A model generated the notes under the pieces. It saw only the letters and a program-made list of their open reading frames with translations, was not told where the DNA came from and made no database searches. A DNA stretch of 35,551 nt, from positions 1 through 35,551 of the forward strand of contig WESA01000032.1 in NCBI GenBank assembly GCA_009768935.1, in the 5' to 3' direction. The DNA is from Rectinema subterraneum (lineage in GTDB: Bacteria > Spirochaetota > Spirochaetia > Treponematales > Rectinemataceae). Shown in pieces: positions 1 through 8,734 of this stretch. A program made the position numbers and the translations under genes. The first letter of the stretch is position 1. Each line of letters starts with the position of its first letter.

Positions 1-351
1 TTGTAAAAAAATTTCTAGCAGCTTATGCGAAAAGGAATTATTTCTCTGTGCCTTTGAAAGAAACTGCAAAAGTCCGGTGGCGCGCTTTTCATAATATTTC
101 TGTTATATAGAATTCTGAAATTGCGTTAAGAATATTGCGCCAAAATAATATATATTTCATATTTAAATGGCATTTTGAGCATTTTGGAGAGATTTGCGTT
201 TTGAGAGCATTATACTTTTTCTATTTGACTTTTTGCGAAAATGTCGATAATACTAATATCAAAGTGTAGTGGCTGAATCCGTTGGAGGATGCCACAGCTA
301 AACACAAAACGTAACTGTGGGGCTGTGACCCTGCAGGCGAGGAGTTTCAGT
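1..351. other. AT-rich gene-free leader upstream of the first secreted protein
   Basis: This stretch is clearly richer in A+T than the rest of the window and holds no convincing gene. It contains a promoter-like pair (225-251), loosely repeated GCATTTTGA/GAGCATTTTGG words at about 171-212, two ATTGCG words about 16 bp apart, and an inverted repeat CCACAG/CTGTGG (292-297 and 314-319) followed by the palindrome CCTGCAGG (331-338). These lie where a 5' untranslated region of roughly 90 nt would be. An ATG at 289 could extend the following gene by 21 codons. It sits directly against its GGAGG, and the extension precedes an obvious signal peptide, so it was not chosen. Confidence 0.5.
225..253 (+). 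promoter_or_regulatory. Candidate sigma-70 promoter for the secreted protein gene
   Basis: TTGACT at 225-230 is followed by GATAAT at 246-251 (15-bp spacer) or TAATAC at 248-253 (17-bp spacer). It lies in the AT-rich leader about 100 bp before the start codon. The -35 match is good; the -10 assignment is uncertain. Confidence 0.4.
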
Positions 352-840
352 ATGAAAAAGTATGCATTGGTAGCTCTGTTTGCGGTAGCAGTGTTCGGGA
401 TGGCGTTTGCGGTAGTGCCTCCGACGACTACGCAGAGTGGTACTGTGTCGATTTCCGGCTCGGTAGCTGAAGTATTTTCGCTGACAGTGCCCGAGACCTA
501 TACGGGCACTATTGCGAATGGTTCAACTGCTGAAACCTGGTCTATCGGCAATGTCGTAGTGACCAGCAACGTGAAGAACTGGACGATCAGCGTTTCGAGC
601 GCGAATAGCGGCTATCTGGTCCACTCAGTGGACAATACCGAGAAAATCGCCTATACGATGACTCTCGGCTCACTGGTTACAGACCAGAGTCTTGCTTCCG
701 CGTGGACAAGCGCTGCTCAGCCGAGAACTGCAAAAGTTGGCAACAGCTATGCGCTTTCGGTGAAGTTCGGCCCGTCTGCTGATTATTATCAGGCTGGAAC
801 CTACGGCGATACCCTCACCGTGACAATCAGCCACAACTGA
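352..840 (+). CDS. Small exported beta-rich protein, function unknown
   Basis: The product is 162 residues long. A typical signal peptide (MKKYALVALFAVAVFGMAFA) is followed by a Thr/Ser/Val-rich sequence with alternating hydrophobic residues, ending in a TYGDTLTVTIS strand motif. This pattern is common in secreted beta-sandwich proteins (DUF4402 or spore-coat-U/pilin-like folds). I see no catalytic motif and no lipobox, so it is probably a periplasmic or surface structural protein. The start at 352 is preferred because GAGGAG lies 7 nt upstream and the signal peptide then begins at residue 1. It is monocistronic: long AT-rich leader in front, strong terminator behind. The exported protein at 17334-17882 has the same layout and a similar closing segment (YGVYSDSLLFNV), so the two may be distant relatives. 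Confidence 0.75.
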   Translation: MKKYALVALFAVAVFGMAFAVVPPTTTQSGTVSISGSVAEVFSLTVPETYTGTIANGSTAETWSIGNVVVTSNVKNWTISVSSANSGYLVHSVDNTEKIAYTMTLGSLVTDQSLASAWTSAAQPRTAKVGNSYALSVKFGPSADYYQAGTYGDTLTVTISHN

Positions 841-861
841 TCCGCAACAGAGTGACGACGA

Positions 862-898
862 AAGGCCATCCGGGCTTGCCCGGGTGGCCTTGTTTTTT
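862..898 (+). terminator. Rho-independent terminator of the secreted protein gene
   Basis: A GC-rich stem of about 13 bp (AAGGCCATCCGGG pairing with CCCGGGTGGCCTT, one G-T pair) closes a four-base loop and is followed by GTTTTTT. It begins 21 bp after the stop codon. Confidence 0.9.
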
Positions 899-918
899 GG
901 AAGAGAAGGATGCTGGTT

Positions 919-1003
919 ATGCGCGAGAGGCCCTGGCTTTGTTCTCGCTCGCTTATAGCAGCCCTCGATAAATCGGGCACCTCAGCCTTGCTCTCTCGCG
1001 CAT
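919..1003. repeat. 11-bp perfect inverted repeat spanning the gap before the rhomboid gene
   Basis: ATGCGCGAGAG (919-929) is repeated in inverted orientation as CTCTCGCGCAT (993-1003). The arms enclose 63 bp with further complementary pieces (GGCT with AGCC; TCGAT with ATCG). The right arm is followed by a T-rich stretch. It could fold into a long hairpin RNA or act as a regulatory structure ahead of 1024-1656. Confidence 0.5.
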
Positions 1004-1023
1004 ATTTCTATACTTTTTAACCC

Positions 1024-1656
1024 ATGCAGACGAATTCAATCTTGCGCCGGCCGTTCAGGTTCCGGTTTTTCAATGCGACACTGTACCTCATTGCTGCCAA
1101 TGTGCTCATTTTTGCGCTGGGCTATGTCTGGCCCATGGTGACATACGCGCTCGCGCTCAGTCCGCAAGCAGTCATGGCGGGGTGGGTCTGGCAGGTGTTC
1201 ACGTATATGTTTGCTCACGCGAACCTTACGCACCTCCTTGTGAACATGCTGGGGCTTTTCTTCTTTGGAACGCCGGTCGAGCGCACCTTGGGCAGCCTCG
1301 AGTTTCTGTTGTATTACCTGCTTTCGGGCACTTTCGCGGGCATTGCCTCATTCGCGATATATGCATTTTCCGGGGCATGGAACACTATGCTGCTGGGCGC
1401 TTCGGGGGCGGTGTTTGCGTTGCTGCTCGCTTTCGGGGTGCTGTATCCGAAAGCTATGGTGTATTTATACGGTATCATTCCGATTCGCGCGCCGCTCATG
1501 GTCATCGGGTACACTGCGATCGAAATTGTTTTTACGCTGTTGGGGGCTGCGAGTTCTGTGGCCCACCTCACCCACCTCGCGGGATTTGTTGCGGGGGCTG
1601 CCTATTTCCCTGTGCGGTTGGGGATGAATCCGTTCAAAAGGCTGAGAGAGCGATAG
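1024..1656 (+). CDS. Rhomboid-family intramembrane serine protease
   Basis: The 210-residue protein has six probable membrane segments, the minimal rhomboid fold. The family signatures are visible: HANLTHLLVN (His70/Asn74, oxyanion and transmembrane-2 motif), GASG with the catalytic serine at 127, and HLTHLAG with the catalytic histidine at 184. Rhomboids cut membrane proteins within or near a transmembrane helix; the substrate cannot be read from the sequence. The N-terminus is short and basic and no extra soluble domain is present. No ribosome-binding site precedes the ATG; instead TATACT lies at 1009-1014, 9 nt before it, so the message may be leaderless. The following minus-strand gene converges on it. 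Confidence 0.9.
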   Translation: MQTNSILRRPFRFRFFNATLYLIAANVLIFALGYVWPMVTYALALSPQAVMAGWVWQVFTYMFAHANLTHLLVNMLGLFFFGTPVERTLGSLEFLLYYLLSGTFAGIASFAIYAFSGAWNTMLLGASGAVFALLLAFGVLYPKAMVYLYGIIPIRAPLMVIGYTAIEIVFTLLGAASSVAHLTHLAGFVAGAAYFPVRLGMNPFKRLRER

Positions 1657-1738
1657 CGGGCTGTCTGAAGGTGCAGCGCGCATCGTAGGTTTTTGTTAGC
1701 GCCGAAGGACTTGATTTTCAGCATGATTCCAATGCGGC

Positions 1739-2626
1739 TCAGCCTTTGCAGCGATCCTCGGTTTCCTTGTGCATGGCATCGAGCAAATCCATTATAGTAT
1801 CGACAATTGCCTGCTTTTTATCGTCGCGGAAATGCAGATCGTACTTCACGGAAGCCAGAAACTCCTTGCTGTCATGGACGGGGCTCACATTGTAGATCAC
1901 CCTGTCTTTTTGGAGAATGTCGTCTTCCATATCGCCGGATGGATTGATTCTGAGAATATTTCCGTTGACTGAAACAAGGCAGAATTTGGAAAAAGACTTG
2001 ATGTACGAGGCAATTTCTCGCACGCCGCGTTTTGACGACGGGTCCCATGGGCGATAGCGCGTGCCGGCGGGGAACACCAGAATGAGTTTGCCGCTTTCTT
2101 TGGCTGCGCTGAGCGCTTTCATAGCGGCATGGTTGATGGAAATGCTTCGCTTTATTTCCTGATAGAGCTCTTTCGGGTCTTTGTACTTTTCTTTGATGAT
2201 TTGCATCGACCGGGAAGGATAGATCACAATGCGCGAATATGCTCTTGCAAAGGCATGGACCGCAGGATTCTCTTCGTTGAGCTTGATACCCGCAATCGCG
2301 ACAATGTCCGAAGCGATTTCTTCTCCCTTTTGGCCAGATCTTCTTAATAAATAATGGAATACAGGCAAATCAAAATTCGAGTAATGTTCCATCAGCATGA
2401 GACATGATTCACCACGCTTTGCATGTGCATGGAGGGAGGCGAGGTTCTCGATTCCTTCTATATCTGAACAATCATCGATATAATCATGAATGATAGTATC
2501 GATATAGGGCAGCAGTGCGGCGATGCCCTGCTGATAGACATTTTCTTCCGAGACATGGGCGTTCTGGGGGACATGGGCAATAATTTCGCCGATAAGATGA
2601 GCATATTTGCTCTTGATAGTATCCAT
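1739..2626 (-). CDS. PlsC/PlsB-like glycerolipid acyltransferase
   Basis: The protein has 295 residues. It contains the HX4D acyltransferase motif (HYSNFD, His81 and Asp86) and a PEGTR-like block, FPAGTR (185-190), the two hallmark motifs of glycerol-3-phosphate and 1-acylglycerol-3-phosphate acyltransferases. It probably transfers an acyl chain onto a glycerol backbone at the inner membrane. It lacks a clear transmembrane helix, and the N-terminal 60 residues before the HX4D motif look helical, so it may be peripheral. The exact acceptor cannot be told. It is divergent from the DUF1848 gene, with 49 bp between starts. No good ribosome-binding site is visible before the ATG. Confidence 0.75.
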   Translation of the reverse strand: MDTIKSKYAHLIGEIIAHVPQNAHVSEENVYQQGIAALLPYIDTIIHDYIDDCSDIEGIENLASLHAHAKRGESCLMLMEHYSNFDLPVFHYLLRRSGQKGEEIASDIVAIAGIKLNEENPAVHAFARAYSRIVIYPSRSMQIIKEKYKDPKELYQEIKRSISINHAAMKALSAAKESGKLILVFPAGTRYRPWDPSSKRGVREIASYIKSFSKFCLVSVNGNILRINPSGDMEDDILQKDRVIYNVSPVHDSKEFLASVKYDLHFRDDKKQAIVDTIMDLLDAMHKETEDRCKG

Positions 2627-2675
2627 ATGTTTTTCGGATAATTACTATAGAAGCATTTGCGGCAGGTGTCAATTT

Positions 2676-3548
2676 ATGGCTGTGGTTATAAGCGCAAGCA
2701 GGCGGACAGACATTCCTTCATTCTATGCTGATTGGTTCTTCGAGCGCCTGATGGAGGGCTTTGTCGATGTGCGCAATCCTTTCAACCCGAAGCTGATGCG
2801 ACGCGTTCTGTTGGACCCGGAGTCGGTCGGCTGCCTTGTGTTCTGGACTCGAGATGCGCGCCCGATGCTGTCCCGCTTGGATGAGCTTGAGCCATATGCA
2901 TTTTATTTTCATATAACAATTATCGGCTATGGGGCAGCGCTCGAACCGTCCGGGCCGCTTGCAAGCGAAGCTGTGGAAATGCTCAAGGCGCTCGCGAGCG
3001 AAATCGGGCAGAATCGTGTCATCTGGCGTTACGATCCGGTTTTGCTTGCAGGCTGCTACGATGCCAACTGGCATATCAGGAATTTTGCTGCGCTTGCCAA
3101 GGAACTTTCGGGGAGTGTGCGGCACTGCGTAATCAGCATATATGATGCATACAGGCATACCGATGTTCGGCTCAAGAAGGCAGGGTTTCTCCCTCTATGC
3201 GGCGCGAGAGGGGGGGAGGGTGCGAGCGAAAAAAGCAGCGCGCATTATCAATTGCTCGCAAAAGAACTTACTGAAATTGCGGCTTCGGAAGGCATCTTTG
3301 TTTCTTTTTGCGCGGAGCCTGAACTGCAGCAGGTACAGCCTTCGCTCGGCCTTGGCTGTATCGATTCAGCTATCATTTCCGAATTGACGCACCAGTCTTT
3401 TTCATCCCGCAAGGACAAAAACCAGCGCCCTGCTTGCAAGTGCATCGAGAGCGTCGATATCGGCAGCTATGGAACATGCCCGAGGGGGTGTCTGTACTGC
3501 TATGCAGATCGAACGGGAAAGAAGCAGGCAAGAAATAGTTCAGGGTGA
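2676..3548 (+). CDS. DUF1848 protein with C-terminal radical-SAM-like cysteine motif
   Basis: The 290-residue protein begins with the family's opening, ISASRRTDIPSFY, and contains the other blocks I associate with DUF1848: VFWTRDARP, FHITIIGYG, VIWRYDPVL and VISIYDAY. These alternate strands and helices as in a TIM-like barrel. The last 40 residues hold five cysteines (254, 256, 268, 272, 275). The final three form CPRGCLYCYA, a CX3CX2C spacing identical to the radical SAM iron-sulfur motif, but at the C-terminus. The function of the family is not established. The start at 2676 is favoured over an upstream in-frame start because the family opening then falls at residue 5. The 3' end overlaps the convergent HAD gene by 9 bp. 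Residues 176-187 are a small Gly-rich insertion. Confidence 0.8.
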   Translation: MAVVISASRRTDIPSFYADWFFERLMEGFVDVRNPFNPKLMRRVLLDPESVGCLVFWTRDARPMLSRLDELEPYAFYFHITIIGYGAALEPSGPLASEAVEMLKALASEIGQNRVIWRYDPVLLAGCYDANWHIRNFAALAKELSGSVRHCVISIYDAYRHTDVRLKKAGFLPLCGARGGEGASEKSSAHYQLLAKELTEIAASEGIFVSFCAEPELQQVQPSLGLGCIDSAIISELTHQSFSSRKDKNQRPACKCIESVDIGSYGTCPRGCLYCYADRTGKKQARNSSG

Positions 3549-4373
3549 GGCCTTTGCAGCGCGGCGCTCAAGCAACGTTGCAGTGAATTCAGCAAAACCC
3601 GCACCCGATTCCCGCCGGGTCACAAAGTGTGGAAGCTGCGAGATAAGCTCTCTATATTTGAGGATATTGGCAACACCGCATGCCATCTGGAAATGGGCGA
3701 ACATAGGCTCATCGTTGGGCGAATCGCCGACAAAGACAACTGTTGCGCGATTGCGGTCGTCGTCATAGCTAAAGCGCGCAGAAAGATAGCGAATTACCAT
3801 GGAAAGCTTGTCGTATTCGCCCATCCAGGCGTTGACATGTATGGAAGAAATCTTCGCGTGCGCACCGCCGCCTTCGAAGAGTGCTTTTATTGACTGGGCG
3901 GCGGTAAGGGGCAGGATCGGCTCCTCCTCGGCAAAATCGATCGCGATATCATAGAGCCGCGAGAATTGGTCGCGGGCAAGACGAGTGCCAGGCACCTGTG
4001 CAAGCACCTGGTCGCGGAGCGCAGCAAGGCGCGGATCAGAATTCGGGACTGCATCCGGATGAGTCATGGATTTGAGGCGGCGACCTTCGCTTTCCCAAAA
4101 TACGAGCGCGCCATTTTCACCCACAACACCATCGACGGGCCATTCGCGCGCAATCATGTCGCACCAGCCTGCGGGTCTGCCAGTTACCGGAATCACAATG
4201 AGGCCTGCCTTGTGGAGAGCCCACAGCGCTGCATAGCTTTCTGGCGGCAATTTGCCATCGGTGGTGAGCGTGTCATCGATATCCATAAGTACATAGCGGA
4301 TCGCACGCGCTTCCTGCGGCGTGAGCGAGGCTATGGGGCGAAGGCATTGGAGCCGAGATTCACTATTTTTCAT
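3540..4373 (-). CDS. HAD-superfamily phosphatase (IIB/Cof-type)
   Basis: The 277-residue protein has HAD motif I as DIDDTLTTDG (nucleophile Asp31, acid/base Asp33), motif II in VTGR, and motif IV as VGDSPNDEPMF. A cap domain lies between motifs II and IV, as in type IIB enzymes (Cof, sucrose-phosphate or mannosyl-3-phosphoglycerate phosphatases). It probably hydrolyses a sugar phosphate in the cytoplasm; the substrate cannot be named. The ATG at 4373 has no ribosome-binding site. An in-frame TTG at 4415 would add 14 residues and is also possible. It converges on and slightly overlaps the DUF1848 gene. Confidence 0.8.
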   Translation of the reverse strand: MKNSESRLQCLRPIASLTPQEARAIRYVLMDIDDTLTTDGKLPPESYAALWALHKAGLIVIPVTGRPAGWCDMIAREWPVDGVVGENGALVFWESEGRRLKSMTHPDAVPNSDPRLAALRDQVLAQVPGTRLARDQFSRLYDIAIDFAEEEPILPLTAAQSIKALFEGGGAHAKISSIHVNAWMGEYDKLSMVIRYLSARFSYDDDRNRATVVFVGDSPNDEPMFAHFQMACGVANILKYRELISQLPHFVTRRESGAGFAEFTATLLERRAAKASP

Positions 4374-4501
4374 AGCGCAAGCAGGATAGTAGCAGGGCTT
4401 GTGCGTCCTGGTCAAGGCAACGACGCATTGCGGGTGCTGGCAAGAAAGCGGATTATATATTGAACATTTCGTGGAGCAGTTCGAGTATGGTAGAGTAAAG
4501 C

Positions 4502-7465
4502 ATGCGCATACGCAGAATGTATGTTTCCTGGGCTGTGATGTTGCTGGCTTTAGTGATTGCGATGATGAGTCTGCCCGACTTGCTGGCCGCGGCGCAAGAA
4601 ATCAGCAATCTTAAGCCGCTTCTTCATGTGCAAACGCGATGGTTTGATATCTATGCGCCGCACGAGCTTGAGGCACAGGCCTGGCGGCTTTCGTCATTTG
4701 CAGATAATACATATTCGAAGTTGAATGGATTTTTTGATACACAACCTTCGAGACACCGCATTCCAGTCCTGATTTCCGACATTGCGCACTCGCTCAACGG
4801 GTATTCGACGCTCCTTCCATCGAACCGCATCGTCATTTTTCTCGCCTCGGCGGACCCGCGCGGCCAGCTCGCATCGATGGCGGATGAGCTTGAGTCGGTT
4901 TTTCTGCATGAGCTTGTGCATTGCATCACGCTGAACGAGAGAAAGGGCGGATGGAAGGCACTGGCCTGGCTCGGAGGGGATTGGGTTGCGCCGGAGGGGT
5001 GGATGATGCCACAGGCGCTGGTGGAAGGTACTGCGGTGTGGGCGGAAAGCAGGTTGAGCGCAGAAAATGGCGCGGCAGGAGAAAGCAGGGCGGAGGATGA
5101 CGTGGCAGGCAGAGAAAACCAGGCATCAGCAAAAAGCGGGCGGCTGAATGATCCTGCAGCGTTGCAGATTGTGCGCATCGAACGGGAGTGGGGGCAGAAT
5201 CGTTTGCTCTGGGATGTCTCAGGGCTTGCTGATTTTTATGGCTCTGGGAGCCTTGCATACCTGTATGGCGGGCTGTTTGCGGACTATCTTGCAGAGCGGT
5301 TTGGTCCGGAGATCCTTGGGCAGCTTTGGCATGATGCGGCGGCTGGAAATATTTTCCGCGGCTTTGATGGCACAGCACTGAGCAAAGGTATTCTGGAAGT
5401 TAAAACAGGGGTCAGACCCCAAACGTTGTGGGCTGACTTTCTCTCTTGGATTGATTCGGGAATGGAAAAGGCGGGCGAGGTGCGGGACGCGGTCGAGCTG
5501 TTTTCCGGCTATATTGGAGCCTTTGATGTGGGCGAGGGAGTTGTGTACTACTTTGACGGGGATAAGAAGGGGGTGTACGCGCGAGCGATTCTGGATGGGC
5601 AGAGAAAGGGCGTCGAGTCGCAAGGGAAAGAGGCCGAATCCAGGGGTCAAGGTACTGAGCCAAGGCGGCTTTTTGCCGCTGATGAAAATTTACGTAACAT
5701 TAGATTTAACGTAAGATTTCATGCTTTGGATATTGACTGGATCCGTCCTCTCCCTGACGGAAGAACTATCCCTGCGCGCTATCAATTCGATTTTGAAACA
5801 AAAACCTTATCGTACATCCGCGACCTGCCAATTCCTCCTGCGGGCGCAGCTCTTGCTGTTGCTCAAAATGGTTCATCGCGCGAAAATATTTTCCTTTATG
5901 ATCCTTGGACTGATCCAGAGAGCGGTACCGACTATGGGCTTGTACGCCTAGGCTCGACAATTCTGCCTGCAAGAAGAACAGCAGAAGGCAAAACTGAAAT
6001 GATCGACATCCCCGGTTATGCAGTGCGCTGGATTTCGCCGGGATTCCGTCTAGACTCGGAAGGATCAGCTGCATCGAGGGGAATCCGCTTCGCGCTCACT
6101 CTCATTCCTGAAAATGGAATTTCGCGGCTCGGGATTCTCGAAGAAGAGCATGGAAGCTGGTTGCTTTTGGTACAAAACCAGGCGCCTGAGGGCGGCATCT
6201 GTCAGCCTGTATATGCTAATGTTACGAAGATTGTGTATTTGTCATCAAAGAAGGATGGGCTCAAAGCCCTCAATGTCTTGGACATTGGAGAAATCGACAA
6301 GCAATCTACTTCAGCCTCATCATTGTTCTCTACCATTCCAGTCGAATGGCAGGACGCGGTTCGATGGGCTCAGCTTCATTATCTCGAAGCGATGCAAGAG
6401 CCCAAACAAACCGCTGCCATCAAAAAGACAGATACGCTTTTTCCTGCGCTTTTTTCATCAAGCCGCATTCCGTACGCAGAAGGAAATACTGCAGGTCTTG
6501 TGCTGACAGGCAGCGATTTGAGCGAACGCGCCGCCTGGCAGGTTTTTGCCGGCTGGGATTTTTCGAATTGGCGGCCTTCGGAAAGCGCTCATATCCAGCT
6601 TGGCGCGGGTGAATGGCATGTTTTGTTTTCGGTGGCCGATCAATCTGTGCTATATGCATCGCTCGGCCGAGTATCGTCGGTGAGCGCCGTGCTTAAGTGG
6701 GAGCGCTCGTTTGTGCCGCTTTTCCGCAGCCTTTCCGCTGATCTGCACGGCATTTTTGCCGGCTTTCAGGATGCATATCCTTTGGCGGAAGTGTTCCAGC
6801 TCAGCCCTGATTCCACATCGTGGGCTATCGGCCTTGATGCTCAATATCAAAGTCTGTACAGGTCCCGCAAGCCCCCGTACGACCAATATGGATTTGCTCT
6901 TGCTGCGGGAGCGGATTACGAAGTGGCAAGTCGAAGCGGATTTGGAGGCATGTCTCTCGGCGGATCCATTACAGTTCCGGGCAGAGTGGGGTTGTCGGCC
7001 TATGGTGCGTATGCGCCGTTTGGCGGTGTGGCGTTTTCGCCTGCGCTTCGCCTGTTGGCTTCGGGCAGCAGCATAATGCCGTCTGCAGTACAAGCGCCAT
7101 ATCCGAGCTATCGGGAGTACAGCTCGCTCATCTCTCTTTCGAATTGGTATGCGTTTGGCGAAGTCGACGTGCGTCTTTTTTCGATTGAAGCCGGATGGAT
7201 GCTTCGAATGCCGCTGTCTCCTTCGTGGGCATTACGGCGGATTATTGGCAGAGCGGGAGTGCGAGGCGCTGGGCTCGAGATTGATAGCACGCCTTCAGCG
7301 CTCTGTTCTGCCTTTGCGCGCGTTGAGTTCGATTTGGCCATTCTCGCTGGCATGGTAGCGACGAGCCATACCATGTTCTCTGTTGAAGCCGCCTGGGCTT
7401 TTATGGCCCAAAAAGTTGGCGGCTCACCGCTGCATATCAATATCGGGATTAATGCCGAACTGTAA
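4502..7465 (+). CDS. Large exported protein with HExxH metalloprotease domain and possible C-terminal barrel
   Basis: This protein has 987 residues. An N-terminal hydrophobic segment (about 8-31, ending LLAAAQ) is a probable signal peptide. Residues 125-180 carry HELVH (zinc ligands His136 and His140, catalytic Glu137) and, 35 residues on, LVEGTAVW with Glu175 as the likely third ligand, the gluzincin arrangement of peptidase-MA-like domains. The middle (about 330-640) resembles repeated beta-propeller or TolB-like strands. The last 300 residues alternate polar and aromatic/hydrophobic residues with many glycines, as in outer-membrane barrels, but the final residue is Leu, not Phe. Two low-complexity insertions (about 184-215 and 365-385) look like local expansions. 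A palindromic repeat (5408-5420) lies inside the gene and encodes GVRP. Function inferred only as an envelope protease-like protein. Confidence 0.7.
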   Translation: MRIRRMYVSWAVMLLALVIAMMSLPDLLAAAQEISNLKPLLHVQTRWFDIYAPHELEAQAWRLSSFADNTYSKLNGFFDTQPSRHRIPVLISDIAHSLNGYSTLLPSNRIVIFLASADPRGQLASMADELESVFLHELVHCITLNERKGGWKALAWLGGDWVAPEGWMMPQALVEGTAVWAESRLSAENGAAGESRAEDDVAGRENQASAKSGRLNDPAALQIVRIEREWGQNRLLWDVSGLADFYGSGSLAYLYGGLFADYLAERFGPEILGQLWHDAAAGNIFRGFDGTALSKGILEVKTGVRPQTLWADFLSWIDSGMEKAGEVRDAVELFSGYIGAFDVGEGVVYYFDGDKKGVYARAILDGQRKGVESQGKEAESRGQGTEPRRLFAADENLRNIRFNVRFHALDIDWIRPLPDGRTIPARYQFDFETKTLSYIRDLPIPPAGAALAVAQNGSSRENIFLYDPWTDPESGTDYGLVRLGSTILPARRTAEGKTEMIDIPGYAVRWISPGFRLDSEGSAASRGIRFALTLIPENGISRLGILEEEHGSWLLLVQNQAPEGGICQPVYANVTKIVYLSSKKDGLKALNVLDIGEIDKQSTSASSLFSTIPVEWQDAVRWAQLHYLEAMQEPKQTAAIKKTDTLFPALFSSSRIPYAEGNTAGLVLTGSDLSERAAWQVFAGWDFSNWRPSESAHIQLGAGEWHVLFSVADQSVLYASLGRVSSVSAVLKWERSFVPLFRSLSADLHGIFAGFQDAYPLAEVFQLSPDSTSWAIGLDAQYQSLYRSRKPPYDQYGFALAAGADYEVASRSGFGGMSLGGSITVPGRVGLSAYGAYAPFGGVAFSPALRLLASGSSIMPSAVQAPYPSYREYSSLISLSNWYAFGEVDVRLFSIEAGWMLRMPLSPSWALRRIIGRAGVRGAGLEIDSTPSALCSAFARVEFDLAILAGMVATSHTMFSVEAAWAFMAQKVGGSPLHINIGINAEL
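5408..5420 (+). repeat. REP-like palindrome GGGGTCAGACCCC, copy 1 (inside CDS)
   Basis: A perfect 6-bp-arm palindrome with a central A, preceded by AGTTAAAACA. It is read in frame as Gly-Val-Arg-Pro within the 987-residue exported protein, at a point where the sequence (TG....LWADFLSWI) still looks like a normal peptidase-MA segment. Confidence 0.85.
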
Positions 7466-7508
7466 TCGAGAGCTGAGCACTGCTTCCTGATATTGAGAAA
7501 AACGCGGT

Positions 7509-8681
7509 TCAAGCCATCAGGCGATATATCGCGCGAATATCAGCTTCGGTATAGCCCGGCACGCCCCAGAGCTTGCTCAGCGCCATGGCCTGTTTCGTGC
7601 AGGCGTCGATATCGAGAGCCTGAAGACCTGCCTCTTTCAGCCTGATGGGAGTCCCTATGTGCTGGTACCATGCTTCAAGCGCTTCTATGACTATGTCAGA
7701 AGCCTCGATCGCCGGCTTTCCGTCAAGCTGTTTTTCAAGACCCATAATGCGCTGGCCAAACAGCACAATTCGATGCGCAATATGCGATTTCATATATTTG
7801 AGCCATGCGGGAATGACAATCGATAGCCCAGCTCCGTGCGCAATGTCGTACATGCCGCTTAGAGGGTGTTCGATCATGTGATTTGGGATCGAGGCACCCT
7901 CGACGCCTGCCTTGAGAAGGCCATTCCACGCAAGGGCTCCTGCCCACATAATTGTCGAGCGCGCTTCGAAATCGCGAGGGGTTTTGAGAATTGTTTCCAG
8001 CGATCCCATAACCGCACGGCAGACGCCTTCCACCATGCCATCCTGTAAGGGAAAATCCGCGGTGGCAGTGAAATAGCCCTCCATGAGGTGCGAAAGAATA
8101 TCAGTGCATGCGTATGCTGTATATTGAACTGGAATGCTGAGCGTCAATGAAGGATCGAGAAAGGCGAGCTTCGGATACAGCATTTCGCCGCGGATACTGA
8201 ATTTTTCATGTGTCTCTTCGTTCGTCATGACGGAAGCGCCGTTCATTTCGGATGAAGTTGCCGGCAATGTCTGGACCGCGATTATGGGCAGCGCGTCCCT
8301 AAACACGGCCTTCCGGGTATAAAAATCCCACAATGGCTCATCATGGAGGGCACCAACAGCGATCGCTTTGGCTTCATCGATGACGCTGCCGCCACCTACC
8401 GCCACAATACAATCGAGATCGTGTTCCTTAGCCTTGCGGGCGCCTTCTGTTGCATGTGCGATGCGAGGGTTCGGCTGCACGTCAGCATGTTCGACAAAGA
8501 AAATATTCGCGCCGCGAAGCTGCGCTACTACGGTATTGTACAGCCCACTTGTTTTGATGCTCCCTTTTCCATACAGAAACAGTGCGCGCTTACCCCAAAG
8601 AGAAGTCTCGAGCCCCAACCTGTTGAGTATCCCAGCGCCAAAAAAGACTTTTGTCGGTGTGACCCATTCGAAGTTCTGCAT
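7509..8681 (-). CDS. YqhD/BdhA-type metal-dependent alcohol dehydrogenase
   Basis: The 390-residue protein is a group III (iron-containing type) alcohol dehydrogenase that reduces aldehydes to alcohols with NAD(P)H. The cofactor motif GGGSVID is at 96-102. The metal ligands fall at Asp194, His198, His268 and His282 (CTDILSH, IPNHMIEH, DIAHG), almost the same numbering as the known E. coli YqhD ligands, which points to the YqhD/butanol dehydrogenase subgroup. The start at 8681 has an excellent GGAGGT ribosome-binding site 5 nt upstream. An open frame continues further upstream but runs backwards through the tRNA gene. The likely role is fermentative alcohol formation or aldehyde detoxification. 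A copy of an insertion-sequence end lies in its promoter region (8735-8758). Confidence 0.9.
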   Translation of the reverse strand: MQNFEWVTPTKVFFGAGILNRLGLETSLWGKRALFLYGKGSIKTSGLYNTVVAQLRGANIFFVEHADVQPNPRIAHATEGARKAKEHDLDCIVAVGGGSVIDEAKAIAVGALHDEPLWDFYTRKAVFRDALPIIAVQTLPATSSEMNGASVMTNEETHEKFSIRGEMLYPKLAFLDPSLTLSIPVQYTAYACTDILSHLMEGYFTATADFPLQDGMVEGVCRAVMGSLETILKTPRDFEARSTIMWAGALAWNGLLKAGVEGASIPNHMIEHPLSGMYDIAHGAGLSIVIPAWLKYMKSHIAHRIVLFGQRIMGLEKQLDGKPAIEASDIVIEALEAWYQHIGTPIRLKEAGLQALDIDACTKQAMALSKLWGVPGYTEADIRAIYRLMA

Positions 8682-8734
8682 AGTGACCTCCGCATATATT
8701 CTACATTTGTAAAGTGTCAGGGGGAAGCCGACCT

